Source: a virus
IMG/VR virus record: IMGVR_UViG_3300042391_000071
Span: 1-34,507 of that record
Reading direction: 5' to 3' (one strand)
DNA: 34,507 nucleotides
In this document: piece after piece, positions 20,537 to 27,172 of the stretch
Numbering within the stretch: position 1 is the first letter of the stretch
Layout of the letters: every line of letters starts with the position of its first letter
Notes under the pieces: model-generated
The model's input: only the letters and a program-made list of their open reading frames with translations
Database searches by the model: none
What the model was told of the DNA's origin: nothing
Program-made: the position numbers and the translations under genes

Positions 20537-20645
20537 AGAAAACAATAACAAAGTTAGCTTTGGCAAACGCAAAAGAGGCTCTGCAAAGAAGTCTTTTAAC
20601 AAGCACACCCCCAGAGAAAAAGCATACAAAGGACAAGGCAGATGA
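20523..20645 (+). CDS. Conserved 40-residue basic phage protein
   Basis: The frame reads MAKIKENNNKVSFGKRKRGS, then ends AYKGQGR. It overlaps the HNH gene by 14 bases and joins the next gene in an ATGA overlap. Tiny Lys/Arg-rich proteins with SFGKRKRGK at the start and YRGQGR at the end recur in Bacteroidetes phages, so this is probably a real gene. The high positive charge suggests binding to nucleic acid, possibly in packaging. Confidence 0.75.
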   Translation: MAKIKENNNKVSFGKRKRGSAKKSFNKHTPREKAYKGQGR

Positions 20646-20863
20646 GAAAGTTATGGGCTATATGGTTTATCCTAACACATAAGGCTTACTTTGTTGCAGT
20701 ATGTAAGACAGGTATGAATGGAGATGATATGACAACCATAGGCAACTACACCTATGCGATGGCAGAAACTTTAATCAATAAGCACATAGCAGACGTAGAC
20801 ACTTACTTAGATCAAGAAGACGCAATAGACGAAGCAAACGATATAATAAACGGAATACTATGA
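20642..20863 (+). CDS. Hypothetical protein
   Basis: This 73-residue protein (MRKLWAIWFILTHKAYFVAV start) has a hydrophobic N-terminal 20 residues that could be a membrane anchor or a buried strand. An acidic helical end follows (NKHIADVDTYLDQEDAIDEA). The TTIGNYTYAMAETLINKH phrase occurs in similarly placed proteins of related phages. ATGA overlaps on both sides place it firmly in the packaging operon. No function is known. Confidence 0.6.
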   Translation: MRKLWAIWFILTHKAYFVAVCKTGMNGDDMTTIGNYTYAMAETLINKHIADVDTYLDQEDAIDEANDIINGIL

Positions 20864-21936
20864 TACAAAACGTACCAATCAACACAGTTAAAGCAAACCC
20901 TAACAACCCTAGGATAATTAAAGACGATAAGTTTGCAAAGCTCGTAAAGTCAATTAACGAGTTCCCTCAGATGCTTAACCTTAGACCTATTGTAGTTAAT
21001 GACGATATGGTTGTGCTTGGTGGTAATATGAGATTAAAGGCTTGTAAGGAAGCCGGACTTAAAGAGATACCGATTATCAAAGCAAGTGAATTAACCGAAC
21101 AGCAGCAAAAGGAATTTATAGTTAAAGACAACGTAGGCTATGGCGAGTGGGATTGGAACGACTTAGCTAATAATTGGGATGAGCAGGAGTTAATAGATTG
21201 GGGGTTAGACATACCCGGCTTTGATGCAGAAGTTATAGAAGCTGAGGAAGATGACTTTGCAGTTCCAGACGGAGGGATTGAAACGGATATAGTATTAGGA
21301 GATTTATTTGAGATAGGGGAACACCGATTGCTTTGTGGGGATAGTACGGATATTGAAAAGGTAGAACTTTTAATTAAAGGAGATAAATGTAACTTACTTA
21401 CCGACCCACCATATGGTATTAAAGCAAATAAACAAACACTTGGTACAGGTAAAAAGCAATTTCATAGAGGCGAAGATTGGGATAACGAAGTGCCTGACTT
21501 TTTTTATATTTTAGCTTTAATAGACCAAGCTATTATTTGGGGTGGTAATTATTTTACAAATAGACTTGATGTAACTAATGATTGGTTATGTTGGCATAAA
21601 AAAAATGACGGATTAAGTTTTAGTGAATTTGAATTAGCTTGGTCAAATGTTGGAAAAAATTGTAGATTATTTTCTCACCATTGGGGTGGCGAGGAGAAGA
21701 TGCACCCTACTATGAAACCAATCAAGGTAATGGAATGGTGTATATCATTTTTAGATGAGAAGCCAATTTTAGATATTTTTAGTGGTTCTGGTTCAACAAT
21801 GGTTGCTTCACATCAATTAAAAAGGAAGTGTTACGGAATGGAACTCGACCCTAAATATTGCCAAGTTATAGTAGACAGGATGCGTAAACTTGACCCAACA
21901 TTAGTTATTAAAAAGAACGGGTTACCTTTGGAATAA
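20860..21936 (+). CDS. ParB/sulfiredoxin-like domain fused to N6/N4 DNA methyltransferase
   Basis: This 358-residue fusion has residues 1-100 as a ParB-type N-terminal domain (NPNNPRIIKDDKFAKLVKSI, LRPIVVNDDMVVLGGNMRLK, with GGNxR). The rest is an amino-methyltransferase with DPPYGI at 182-187 (catalytic motif IV) and FSGSGST at 307-313 (SAM-binding motif I), followed by CYGMELDPKYC. Motif IV preceding motif I marks the beta class. It methylates adenine N6 or cytosine N4. Near the terminase genes, such fusions may mark phage DNA for protection or packaging. Confidence 0.9.
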   Translation: MIQNVPINTVKANPNNPRIIKDDKFAKLVKSINEFPQMLNLRPIVVNDDMVVLGGNMRLKACKEAGLKEIPIIKASELTEQQQKEFIVKDNVGYGEWDWNDLANNWDEQELIDWGLDIPGFDAEVIEAEEDDFAVPDGGIETDIVLGDLFEIGEHRLLCGDSTDIEKVELLIKGDKCNLLTDPPYGIKANKQTLGTGKKQFHRGEDWDNEVPDFFYILALIDQAIIWGGNYFTNRLDVTNDWLCWHKKNDGLSFSEFELAWSNVGKNCRLFSHHWGGEEKMHPTMKPIKVMEWCISFLDEKPILDIFSGSGSTMVASHQLKRKCYGMELDPKYCQVIVDRMRKLDPTLVIKKNGLPLE

Positions 21937-21957
21937 CAAAGAGATAAATAAGAAGAT

Positions 21958-22320
21958 ATGGCAAACGAACATAATTTGAAACCAGTACAGAAAGGCGAGA
22001 TAAGAAACCCAAACGGCAGACCTCGTAAATATGTAAGCCTACTTAAAGAGCAAGGATATAAACTTGCTGAGATAAACGATACTATCCAAGCTATGATGTC
22101 AATGGACTTGGACGAACTTAAAACAGTATGGGATAACCCGAAGGCAACAATACTTGAAAAGACGATTGCAGCAGCTATGCGTAAGAGCTTAGAGAAGGGC
22201 AGCCTTTATAGTTTAGAAACTTTGCTAACCCGTGTTTATGGTAAGCCAAAGGAACAAATGGATATACAAACAGATAACAGGATTGAGATAGTATTTGTAG
22301 ACGGCAAGACAATTCTTTAA
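21958..22320 (+). CDS. terS: Putative terminase small subunit (DUF5681-like)
   Basis: This 120-residue protein starts NLKPVQKGEIRNPNGRPRKY, with the N-x-x-GRPR motif typical of DUF5681-like phage proteins. Helices follow (AINDTIQAMMSMDLD-type region, KTIAAAMRKSLEKGSLYSLE). It ends one base into the large terminase gene. Position and basic GRPRK DNA-contact motif support the small subunit that recognises phage DNA for packaging. Confidence 0.72.
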   Translation: MANEHNLKPVQKGEIRNPNGRPRKYVSLLKEQGYKLAEINDTIQAMMSMDLDELKTVWDNPKATILEKTIAAAMRKSLEKGSLYSLETLLTRVYGKPKEQMDIQTDNRIEIVFVDGKTIL

Positions 22321-23468
22321 TGCGGATAGAACTACCTAACGGACATATAAACCAAAAGAAGATACTTGACTGCGAAGCCAGGTACATTGTGGTTATGTGC
22401 GGTAGAAGGTTCGGCAAATCGGAGTTGAGCCAGATCAAATGTATTACAACCGCAATAAAAGGCGGTCAGGTTGCTTACATAACCCCTACCTATAAATTGG
22501 CAAAGGTATTCTTTGAGAAGCTTTGTAATAGCCTTCCCTTCCCTAATAACAAATCGGACTTAAATATCAGCTTCCCTAATGGTGGCAAGGTGGAGTTCTT
22601 TACAGGCGAACGCTTGGACAACCTTAGAGGTAGAAAGTTCAACCTGGTAATAGTAGACGAGGCTTCATTTATACCTAACCTTGAAGACGGGTGGCTTAAC
22701 TCAATAAGACCTACCTTAACTGACTATAAGGGTAAGGCTATATTCCTTAGCACCCCAAAAGGCAAGAATTACTTTTTTAGTTTGTTTAGCAAAGCAGAGC
22801 CGGATTGGCAGAGCTTTAAGTTTACTACATACGATAACCCTTACATAGACCCTAATGAGATAGACGATGCTAGAAAGCAACTTCCAGAGGTTGTGTTTGA
22901 ACAAGAGTATATGGCAAACCCGGCTGAGAACGCAGCTAACCCTTTCGGCAGCCAACATATACGCAAGTGCTTACACCCTGTTACAACTATGCCGGTTGTA
23001 GCTTATGGAGTTGATCTAGCCAAGTCAGTCGATTGGACTGTTATAGTAGGCTTAGACGAAGACGGGAATGTGGCTTATTTTGACCGCTTTCAAATGGATT
23101 GGCATAATACCAAGCAAACTATCCTTAGACTGCCTAAATGCCCTATTCTAGTCGATAGTACGGGGGTTGGAGACCCTATCCTTGAAGACCTGCAAAGAGA
23201 AGGGGTAATGATACAAGGGTTAAAGTTCACAAGTTCAAGTAAGCAGCAGCTAATGGAAGGCTTACAGGCTGCGATACATCAAGGGAAGATAGGCTATCCA
23301 GAAGGAATAATAAGCCAGGAGTTAGAAGTATTTGAGTATCAGTACACGGCAACGGGGGTAAAGTACTCTGCACCTTCCGGCTTCCATGATGATGCGGTTA
23401 TGGCTCTGGCATTGGCTTGGCAGAATTTCAGCCTTAAACGTGGCACAGGTAGGTACAACTTCCTATAA
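22320..23468 (+). CDS. terL: Terminase large subunit
   Basis: This 382-residue protein has ATPase motifs in the N-terminal half: Walker A GRRFGKS (28-34), VAYITPTYKLAK, and Walker B LVIVDEAS (about 110). FLSTPKGKNYFF follows as the coupling motif. The C-terminal RNase H-like nuclease has Asp in YGVDLAKSVDW, Asp in ILVDSTGVGD, and the final FHDDAVMALALAWQ. It powers DNA packaging and cuts the concatemer. The length is close to compact terminases of the Terminase_6C type. It is the last gene before the late promoter. Confidence 0.95.
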   Translation: MRIELPNGHINQKKILDCEARYIVVMCGRRFGKSELSQIKCITTAIKGGQVAYITPTYKLAKVFFEKLCNSLPFPNNKSDLNISFPNGGKVEFFTGERLDNLRGRKFNLVIVDEASFIPNLEDGWLNSIRPTLTDYKGKAIFLSTPKGKNYFFSLFSKAEPDWQSFKFTTYDNPYIDPNEIDDARKQLPEVVFEQEYMANPAENAANPFGSQHIRKCLHPVTTMPVVAYGVDLAKSVDWTVIVGLDEDGNVAYFDRFQMDWHNTKQTILRLPKCPILVDSTGVGDPILEDLQREGVMIQGLKFTSSSKQQLMEGLQAAIHQGKIGYPEGIISQELEVFEYQYTATGVKYSAPSGFHDDAVMALALAWQNFSLKRGTGRYNFL

Positions 23469-23490
23469 TTGCAACAAGGTTACAAAAATA
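23469..23490 (+). repeat. Copy 2 of the 22-bp promoter-upstream element
   Basis: It is identical to 11142-11163. Its 3' end lies two bases before the -33 box TTTG at 23493, so a protein bound here could touch RNA polymerase. It begins at the last base of the terL stop, so it is almost fully intergenic. Confidence 0.8.
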
Positions 23491-23492
23491 TA

Positions 23493-23523
23493 TTTGGTGG
23501 ATTGTGTAGAACTTGTATATTTG
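23493..23523 (+). promoter_or_regulatory. Bacteroidetes-consensus promoter of the late tail operon
   Basis: TTTG at 23493-23496, a 19-base spacer and TATATTTG at 23516-23523 are an exact match to TTTG-N19-TAnnTTTG. It is the best promoter in the window. The leader is AT-rich with ATCAAAACACAAACACA before the first ATG, like the leader of the early operon, and lacks a Shine-Dalgarno. Confidence 0.85.
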
Positions 23524-23551
23524 GTTATTATTTAATCAAAACACAAACACA

Positions 23552-23638
23552 ATGAAAAAAGAAACCGCACAATTTTTAGCAGTATTAGTAGCAGCTTGTT
23601 ACCTTATTGGTCAATTACAAGACTTCTACTCAAAATGA
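23552..23638 (+). CDS. Very small membrane protein (28 residues)
   Basis: The frame begins at the first ATG after the late promoter: MKKETAQFLAVLVAACYLIG, then QLQDFYSK. The centre is a probable membrane helix. The stop overlaps the next ATG in ATGA form. Position right after a consensus promoter and coupling to the next gene support translation. The function is unknown. Confidence 0.6.
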   Translation: MKKETAQFLAVLVAACYLIGQLQDFYSK

Positions 23639-23760
23639 TTTACGCTATCTGCCTTCTGCTAATTGCAACAGGTTTTGTAATGGCAGCATTATTTGACTAC
23701 ACAATTAAAAACTATGACCCAAAGCAACAAAGAATACATAGACAAATATTACGCAAGTGA
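23635..23760 (+). CDS. Small membrane protein (41 residues)
   Basis: MIYAICLLLIATGFVMAALF gives one membrane helix, followed by a basic C terminus (KQQRIHRQILRK). It is joined to the previous gene by an ATGA overlap and overlaps the next by 47 bases in another frame. With its neighbour it makes a pair of tiny membrane proteins at the head of the late operon. No function is assigned. Confidence 0.6.
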   Translation: MIYAICLLLIATGFVMAALFDYTIKNYDPKQQRIHRQILRK

Positions 23761-23926
23761 GCCTATTAGCATAATGATGAATAACATAGATGCGACATAT
23801 CTGGAAATACTTACCTACTGCAACGAGCAGGGTTACGAACCTTCTAAGCGCAGAATGAGAAGTCCAGAACATAAGTCAAAAATCGGCTTTTTTGACATTG
23901 AGAATTACAAACCCGAAACAATATAA
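23714..23926 (+). CDS. Hypothetical protein, late operon
   Basis: This 70-residue protein starts at ATG 23714 (MTQSNKEYIDKYYASEPISI); a TTG 21 bases upstream is less likely because it lies deeper in the previous gene. It has ATYLEILTYCNEQGYEPSKR and an R/K-rich end (RMRSPEHKSKIGFF) that might bind nucleic acid. It is not recognised. Confidence 0.55.
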   Translation: MTQSNKEYIDKYYASEPISIMMNNIDATYLEILTYCNEQGYEPSKRRMRSPEHKSKIGFFDIENYKPETI

Positions 23927-23930
23927 ACAA

Positions 23931-24395
23931 ATGGAACTACAATTAATCTTCGAAACAACAAAAGAACAAAGGGTGGAATTTACCCACCAAGTAATTGAAC
24001 GCTTAAACGCAGGGGAGCTTGACCCGTTAAAAACGCATCTTCAAGTTAAAGCCTTAGAGGATATGCTTGAAACATTAAAGGGCAACAAGGACTACAAAGA
24101 TGCCGTATTACAAGCAGCCGTATTAAATGGCAAAGACTTTGAGTATATGAGTGCCAAGTTTAACATTAGAGAGGTAGGTGTTAAATACGACTTCTCTAAA
24201 TGCGAAAGCACAGACTACGAGGAAATAATGGCTGACTTCAACGATGCCACAAAGCGTAAAAAGGATATGGAAGAGTTCTTAAAGAAGGTGCCACATCAAG
24301 GGCTTGAAATCATTAACGGAGTTACTGGCGAGGTTAAAAAAGTTTACCCTCCGGCAAAGAGTAGCACCACAAACGTAGCCGTATCATTAAAATAA
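23931..24395 (+). CDS. Hypothetical late protein, tail region
   Basis: This 154-residue protein begins at ATG 23931 (MELQLIFETTKEQRVEFTHQ). It is helical and charged, with ERLNAGELDPLKTHLQVKAL, EDMLETLKGNKDYKDAV and KDMEEFLKKVPHQGLEIING. Similar genes precede tail genes in Bacteroidetes phages. It could be a scaffold-like or chaperone protein, but there is no direct indication. No signal or membrane segment is seen. Confidence 0.6.
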   Translation: MELQLIFETTKEQRVEFTHQVIERLNAGELDPLKTHLQVKALEDMLETLKGNKDYKDAVLQAAVLNGKDFEYMSAKFNIREVGVKYDFSKCESTDYEEIMADFNDATKRKKDMEEFLKKVPHQGLEIINGVTGEVKKVYPPAKSSTTNVAVSLK

Positions 24396-24496
24396 TTAAA
24401 ATACTATACTTCTTTGTAATTTGCTTACCTTTGGCAGCGTTATGCTACATAGGTGGACATCTTGCCTATGAGATAATGTTAAAACTACGCAAATGA
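24386..24496 (+). CDS. Possible small membrane protein with a non-ATG start
   Basis: A frame open from 24365 codes for a basic start followed by KILYFFVICLPLAALCYIGG and ends EIMLKLRK with a stop that overlaps the next ATG (ATGA). The membrane helix and the junction look real, but no ATG, GTG or TTG precedes the helix. ATT at 24386 (37 codons with the stop) or ATA at 24392 could serve. It fills the 97-base gap between its neighbours. Confidence 0.35.
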   Translation: MKIIKILYFFVICLPLAALCYIGGHLAYEIMLKLRK

Positions 24497-25185
24497 CTTG
24501 GAACGAATTAACAGTTTGGCAGTACCAACAAATCTATCCAATAGTTACTAAGCCTGAGAAGGATTGGACTAACTTAGATGTAGAAAGTAAGCTAGTAGGC
24601 ATAATCTACAACCTTACAGACACTCAGGTGGATAGCTTGACTATTCAGCAGTTCAATAATCTAAGGGGTACACTCAGCTTCTTAGACGATAAGATAGAAG
24701 GTAAGCCGGTTAAGTACACACAAGTAAACGGAAAGCGTTATAGGTTTATCTATGATGTTCAGCAGATCAAAGCAGCCAGATACATAGAGAGCAAAGTATT
24801 TAGCACCGACTTAGTTGGTAACCTGCACAAGTTAGCAGCCTCAATGGTTATGCCTCAGCGTAGGACTTGGTACGGCAAATGGGTAGATGAGAAGTACGAT
24901 GCAGCCAAGCATAGCGATTATGCAGCAGACCTACAAGCCTCTAACTTTATGCACATCTATCAATCGGTTGTTTTTTTTTATCAAGTATACAGAAATTGGA
25001 TAGAAGTTTCTCAGGCTTATTTGATACAGGAAATGATGGCGAAGGGAATGACACCGGAATTAGCACAAGAGGCGGTTCAAATTTTATGCAGCAGTTTGGA
25101 TGGCAATATTGTGCCAAATCTGTTGCCGACCACGAAAATATCACAGTTGATGAAAGCTATGAGCTTACAACAATCCAATTCTTAA
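24493..25185 (+). CDS. Tail assembly chaperone, gpG-like
   Basis: This 230-residue protein (MTWNELTVWQYQQIYPIVTK start) has FNNLRGTLSFLDDKIEGKPV and AARYIESKVFSTDLVGNLHK. Size, helical content, position before the tail genes and a frameshift site near its 3' end resemble the gpG partner of lambda's G/GT pair, which chaperones the tape measure during tail assembly. The unshifted C terminus (QAYLIQEMMAKGMTPELAQE onward) is also plausible protein. The ATG overlaps the preceding small frame by four bases. Confidence 0.65.
   Translation: MTWNELTVWQYQQIYPIVTKPEKDWTNLDVESKLVGIIYNLTDTQVDSLTIQQFNNLRGTLSFLDDKIEGKPVKYTQVNGKRYRFIYDVQQIKAARYIESKVFSTDLVGNLHKLAASMVMPQRRTWYGKWVDEKYDAAKHSDYAADLQASNFMHIYQSVVFFYQVYRNWIEVSQAYLIQEMMAKGMTPELAQEAVQILCSSLDGNIVPNLLPTTKISQLMKAMSLQQSNS
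24972..24978 (+). promoter_or_regulatory. -1 ribosomal frameshift site (T_TTT_TTT slippery heptamer)
   Basis: Nine consecutive T (24971-24979) are read in zero frame as GTT TTT TTT TAT. This places the heptamer T_TTT_TTT exactly in the X_XXY_YYZ register needed for a -1 slip. No strong stem or pseudoknot is obvious just downstream, so efficiency is unknown. Confidence 0.65.
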
Positions 25186-25250
25186 ATAGCCTATCCTACC
25201 TTAAAGCAAAAGCTGACTTCGATAAGGAGCAGCATAGAAAACTCAAATAA
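24978..25250 (+). CDS. -1 frame extension of the tail chaperone (gpGT-like T domain)
   Basis: After a -1 slip at 24972-24978 translation would read LSSIQKLDRSFSGLF and continue for about 90 codons to 25250. It passes through GGSNFMQQFGWQYCAKSVAD, HENITVDESYELTTIQ and FLNSLSYLKAKADFDKEQHR. FGWxY followed by TIxFLNxLSYLKAKA is a coherent helical domain resembling chaperone C-termini in related phages. It has no start of its own other than a weak TTG. The product would be about 252 residues fused to the gpG-like part. Confidence 0.65.
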   Translation, partial: LSSIQKLDRSFSGLFDTGNDGEGNDTGISTRGGSNFMQQFGWQYCAKSVADHENITVDESYELTTIQFLNSLSYLKAKADFDKEQHRKLK

Positions 25251-25254
25251 GACC

Positions 25255-25290
25255 GACCCTGCCAATTTTGGTGGGGTTAGTTATTTTTAG
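25255..25290 (+). terminator. Intrinsic terminator after the tail chaperone gene
   Basis: ACCCTGCCA (25256-25264) pairs with TGGTGGGGT (25269-25277) through nine pairs including two G-U, with a loop of ATTT. It is followed by TAGTTATTTTTAG. It separates the chaperone from the tail structural genes. Confidence 0.75.
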
Positions 25291-25297
25291 ACCTTCC

Positions 25298-25307
25298 TTA
25301 TATTTAT
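25298..25307 (+). promoter_or_regulatory. TTATATTTAT block four bases before a GTG start (copy 1)
   Basis: It lies between the terminator and the GTG at 25312 with exactly four intervening bases. The same block with the same spacing recurs at 33875-33884. TATATTTA is one change from the TAnnTTTG -7 box, but no -33 box stands 19 bases upstream. It may be a promoter read by a phage-modified polymerase. Confidence 0.5.
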
Positions 25308-25311
25308 TAGC

Positions 25312-25980
25312 GTGAGTATATCAAGGGCACAAATAGAAGCATTAAGGAACGGCTTTATACAAAGTATAGGAAGCTCGGCATTTAGTGCAGTAAAGCCAGG
25401 AGAATTACCTGTTGTAGAGGAAACCCTTGCTTTGTATGGTAAGGCTTTCAATGATGCCTTAGTTAAGATATTAGACAAAGACAATATAACAAGCTCCGGC
25501 AGGTTAGCAGAACCGGCTTTGCCTATCATTACTAAGTTCGGCACAGGCTATGTTTTGAGCTTAGGTTATGCACCAGGAAGCGAAGCAGCTAAATACTATG
25601 ACTTTGTCAATAAAGGAGTTAAGGGTACTAAGAACGTAAAGGCAGATAGCAAAACACCCTACGCTTTTAAGAGCAGTAAGAAAGCCGTGCCGGTTAGTTC
25701 AATAGAAAAATGGTTAGGATATAACAAGCTCAAATCGGTATCGGTATCGAGGTACACAAGACTAGGAACTGAGAGGAAGGGAATAGAGGGCAAGAAGTCC
25801 TTAGCTTTTTTAATTGCCCGTAGCATACACAGGAAAGGTTTAAAATCTACACACTACTTTGACAGAGCAGTAGCTCAAATATTTAATAAAGAATTTATCC
25901 AAAATTTAGCAGTCGCATTAGGTGGCGATGTGCAAATTCAAATCAAACAAGCAGTCAATGGCAATAACAATAACAAGTAG
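25312..25980 (+). CDS. Putative tail completion/minor tail protein
   Basis: This 222-residue protein starts at GTG 25312 (no ATG nearby). It begins ISRAQIEALRNGFIQSIGSS. The middle, with YAPGSEAAKYYDFVNKGVKG and KTPYAFKSSKKAVP, resembles gp10/tail-completion proteins in keeping a conserved Tyr/Phe-rich loop. The C terminus ends KQAVNGNNNNK. It follows a terminator, so it must use its own promoter or readthrough. Function is inferred from its place among tail genes. Confidence 0.6.
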   Translation: MSISRAQIEALRNGFIQSIGSSAFSAVKPGELPVVEETLALYGKAFNDALVKILDKDNITSSGRLAEPALPIITKFGTGYVLSLGYAPGSEAAKYYDFVNKGVKGTKNVKADSKTPYAFKSSKKAVPVSSIEKWLGYNKLKSVSVSRYTRLGTERKGIEGKKSLAFLIARSIHRKGLKSTHYFDRAVAQIFNKEFIQNLAVALGGDVQIQIKQAVNGNNNNK

Positions 25981-27172
25981 TCCTGCACCATACTCGTCTA
26001 TGCACGAGAACCTGTGGTTCGTAACAAGTTCTACTAATAGCGGAACTACAAACTTTAAGTTTGTTTATGACATCTACATAAACGGAAGTCAGGTAATTAG
26101 ATCAAAGGTATTCCCGTCTCCAAGTGCAGAGGGTAGCTATGGGGTGTTCAACGCTTCTCCAATGGTTAGAAGTTTTGTGACTAATTACTTTGAGCCTTCT
26201 GGCAACTCAATACTTGTAGCATCAAACGATAAAATCAAAGTAGACTACCAACTAAGGATAGGCGAAGAGGTTAGCGGTGTAACAACTACAAACTTAGCAT
26301 CCGGCAGCTACTCAGCCTATAACTTTGTTCCTCCATTGTTTGCCGATGTGTTCTTGACAAAGAACCAGACCCCGTTAGTATTATCAGACTATTACGATAA
26401 TTTACTATTAGAAAACTTTACCGATGACTTTTTGACCGAGAGAGATACAGACGAGATAACACTAGAATACGGAGATAACTTTTACATTACGTTCCTTCGC
26501 ATATCAACGGGCGGTTATTCAGCTTGGGTAGAAGTAGTAGGGCAAAACGAAGCAGTAATTAATACAGTATCGGGCAATATAACATTAGGCGGTCAATTCA
26601 ATATGTTTAACCTACAAGCAGCACATATTAACGACTTTGCTTCTGGAACGATTATAAATGAAGATACTTACGGCTATAACTTCTATTTGAAAAGAGGTGG
26701 AGCACAAACTAGGGTTATTAAAATAAGACATAAGTGCTATCCTAAATACCAACAATTTAACTTAGAGTTCCTAAATAGATTAGGCGGTTGGGACACAAAA
26801 AAGTTTGCCCTTGTAAATAAAAGGTCAAGCGAGTATCAAAGAGCATCATATAGGCGAAGCGATTGGCAGCTTGTAGGTGGACAAATGACAAACATAGATG
26901 GATATAACAGATATAATGAAACAACTTTCAACTATGCTATTCAGCATAAAGATAGATATAGGCTTACTTCTGATTGGGTTAGCGAACAAGACTATGCGTG
27001 GTTGGCTCAGCTTGTATCAAGTCCTATTGTATATATGGAGGTTCTTGGTGCATACTTCCCTGTTACCATAACTGTAACAAATTACGAGTATAAGTTAGAA
27101 AGTGCAGACAAACTATTTAACTTCGATATAGAGGTAGAAGTAGGTAAATACTTAACAAGCCAATTCAGATAA
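25958..27172 (+). CDS. Tail tip/virion structural protein (Dit-like position)
   Basis: The ATG at 25958 (MAITITSSPAPYSSMHENLW) gives 404 residues; a GTG 36 bases upstream is less likely. It is beta-rich throughout (FVYDIYINGSQVIRSKVFPS, FNMFNLQAAHINDF, KIRHKCYPKYQQFNLEFLNR). The WDTKKFAL, RSDWQLVGGQMT and ITVTNYEYKL phrases are typical of a family of Bacteroidetes phage virion proteins. It overlaps the previous gene by 23 bases. A distal tail or baseplate role is inferred. Confidence 0.65.
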   Translation: MAITITSSPAPYSSMHENLWFVTSSTNSGTTNFKFVYDIYINGSQVIRSKVFPSPSAEGSYGVFNASPMVRSFVTNYFEPSGNSILVASNDKIKVDYQLRIGEEVSGVTTTNLASGSYSAYNFVPPLFADVFLTKNQTPLVLSDYYDNLLLENFTDDFLTERDTDEITLEYGDNFYITFLRISTGGYSAWVEVVGQNEAVINTVSGNITLGGQFNMFNLQAAHINDFASGTIINEDTYGYNFYLKRGGAQTRVIKIRHKCYPKYQQFNLEFLNRLGGWDTKKFALVNKRSSEYQRASYRRSDWQLVGGQMTNIDGYNRYNETTFNYAIQHKDRYRLTSDWVSEQDYAWLAQLVSSPIVYMEVLGAYFPVTITVTNYEYKLESADKLFNFDIEVEVGKYLTSQFR

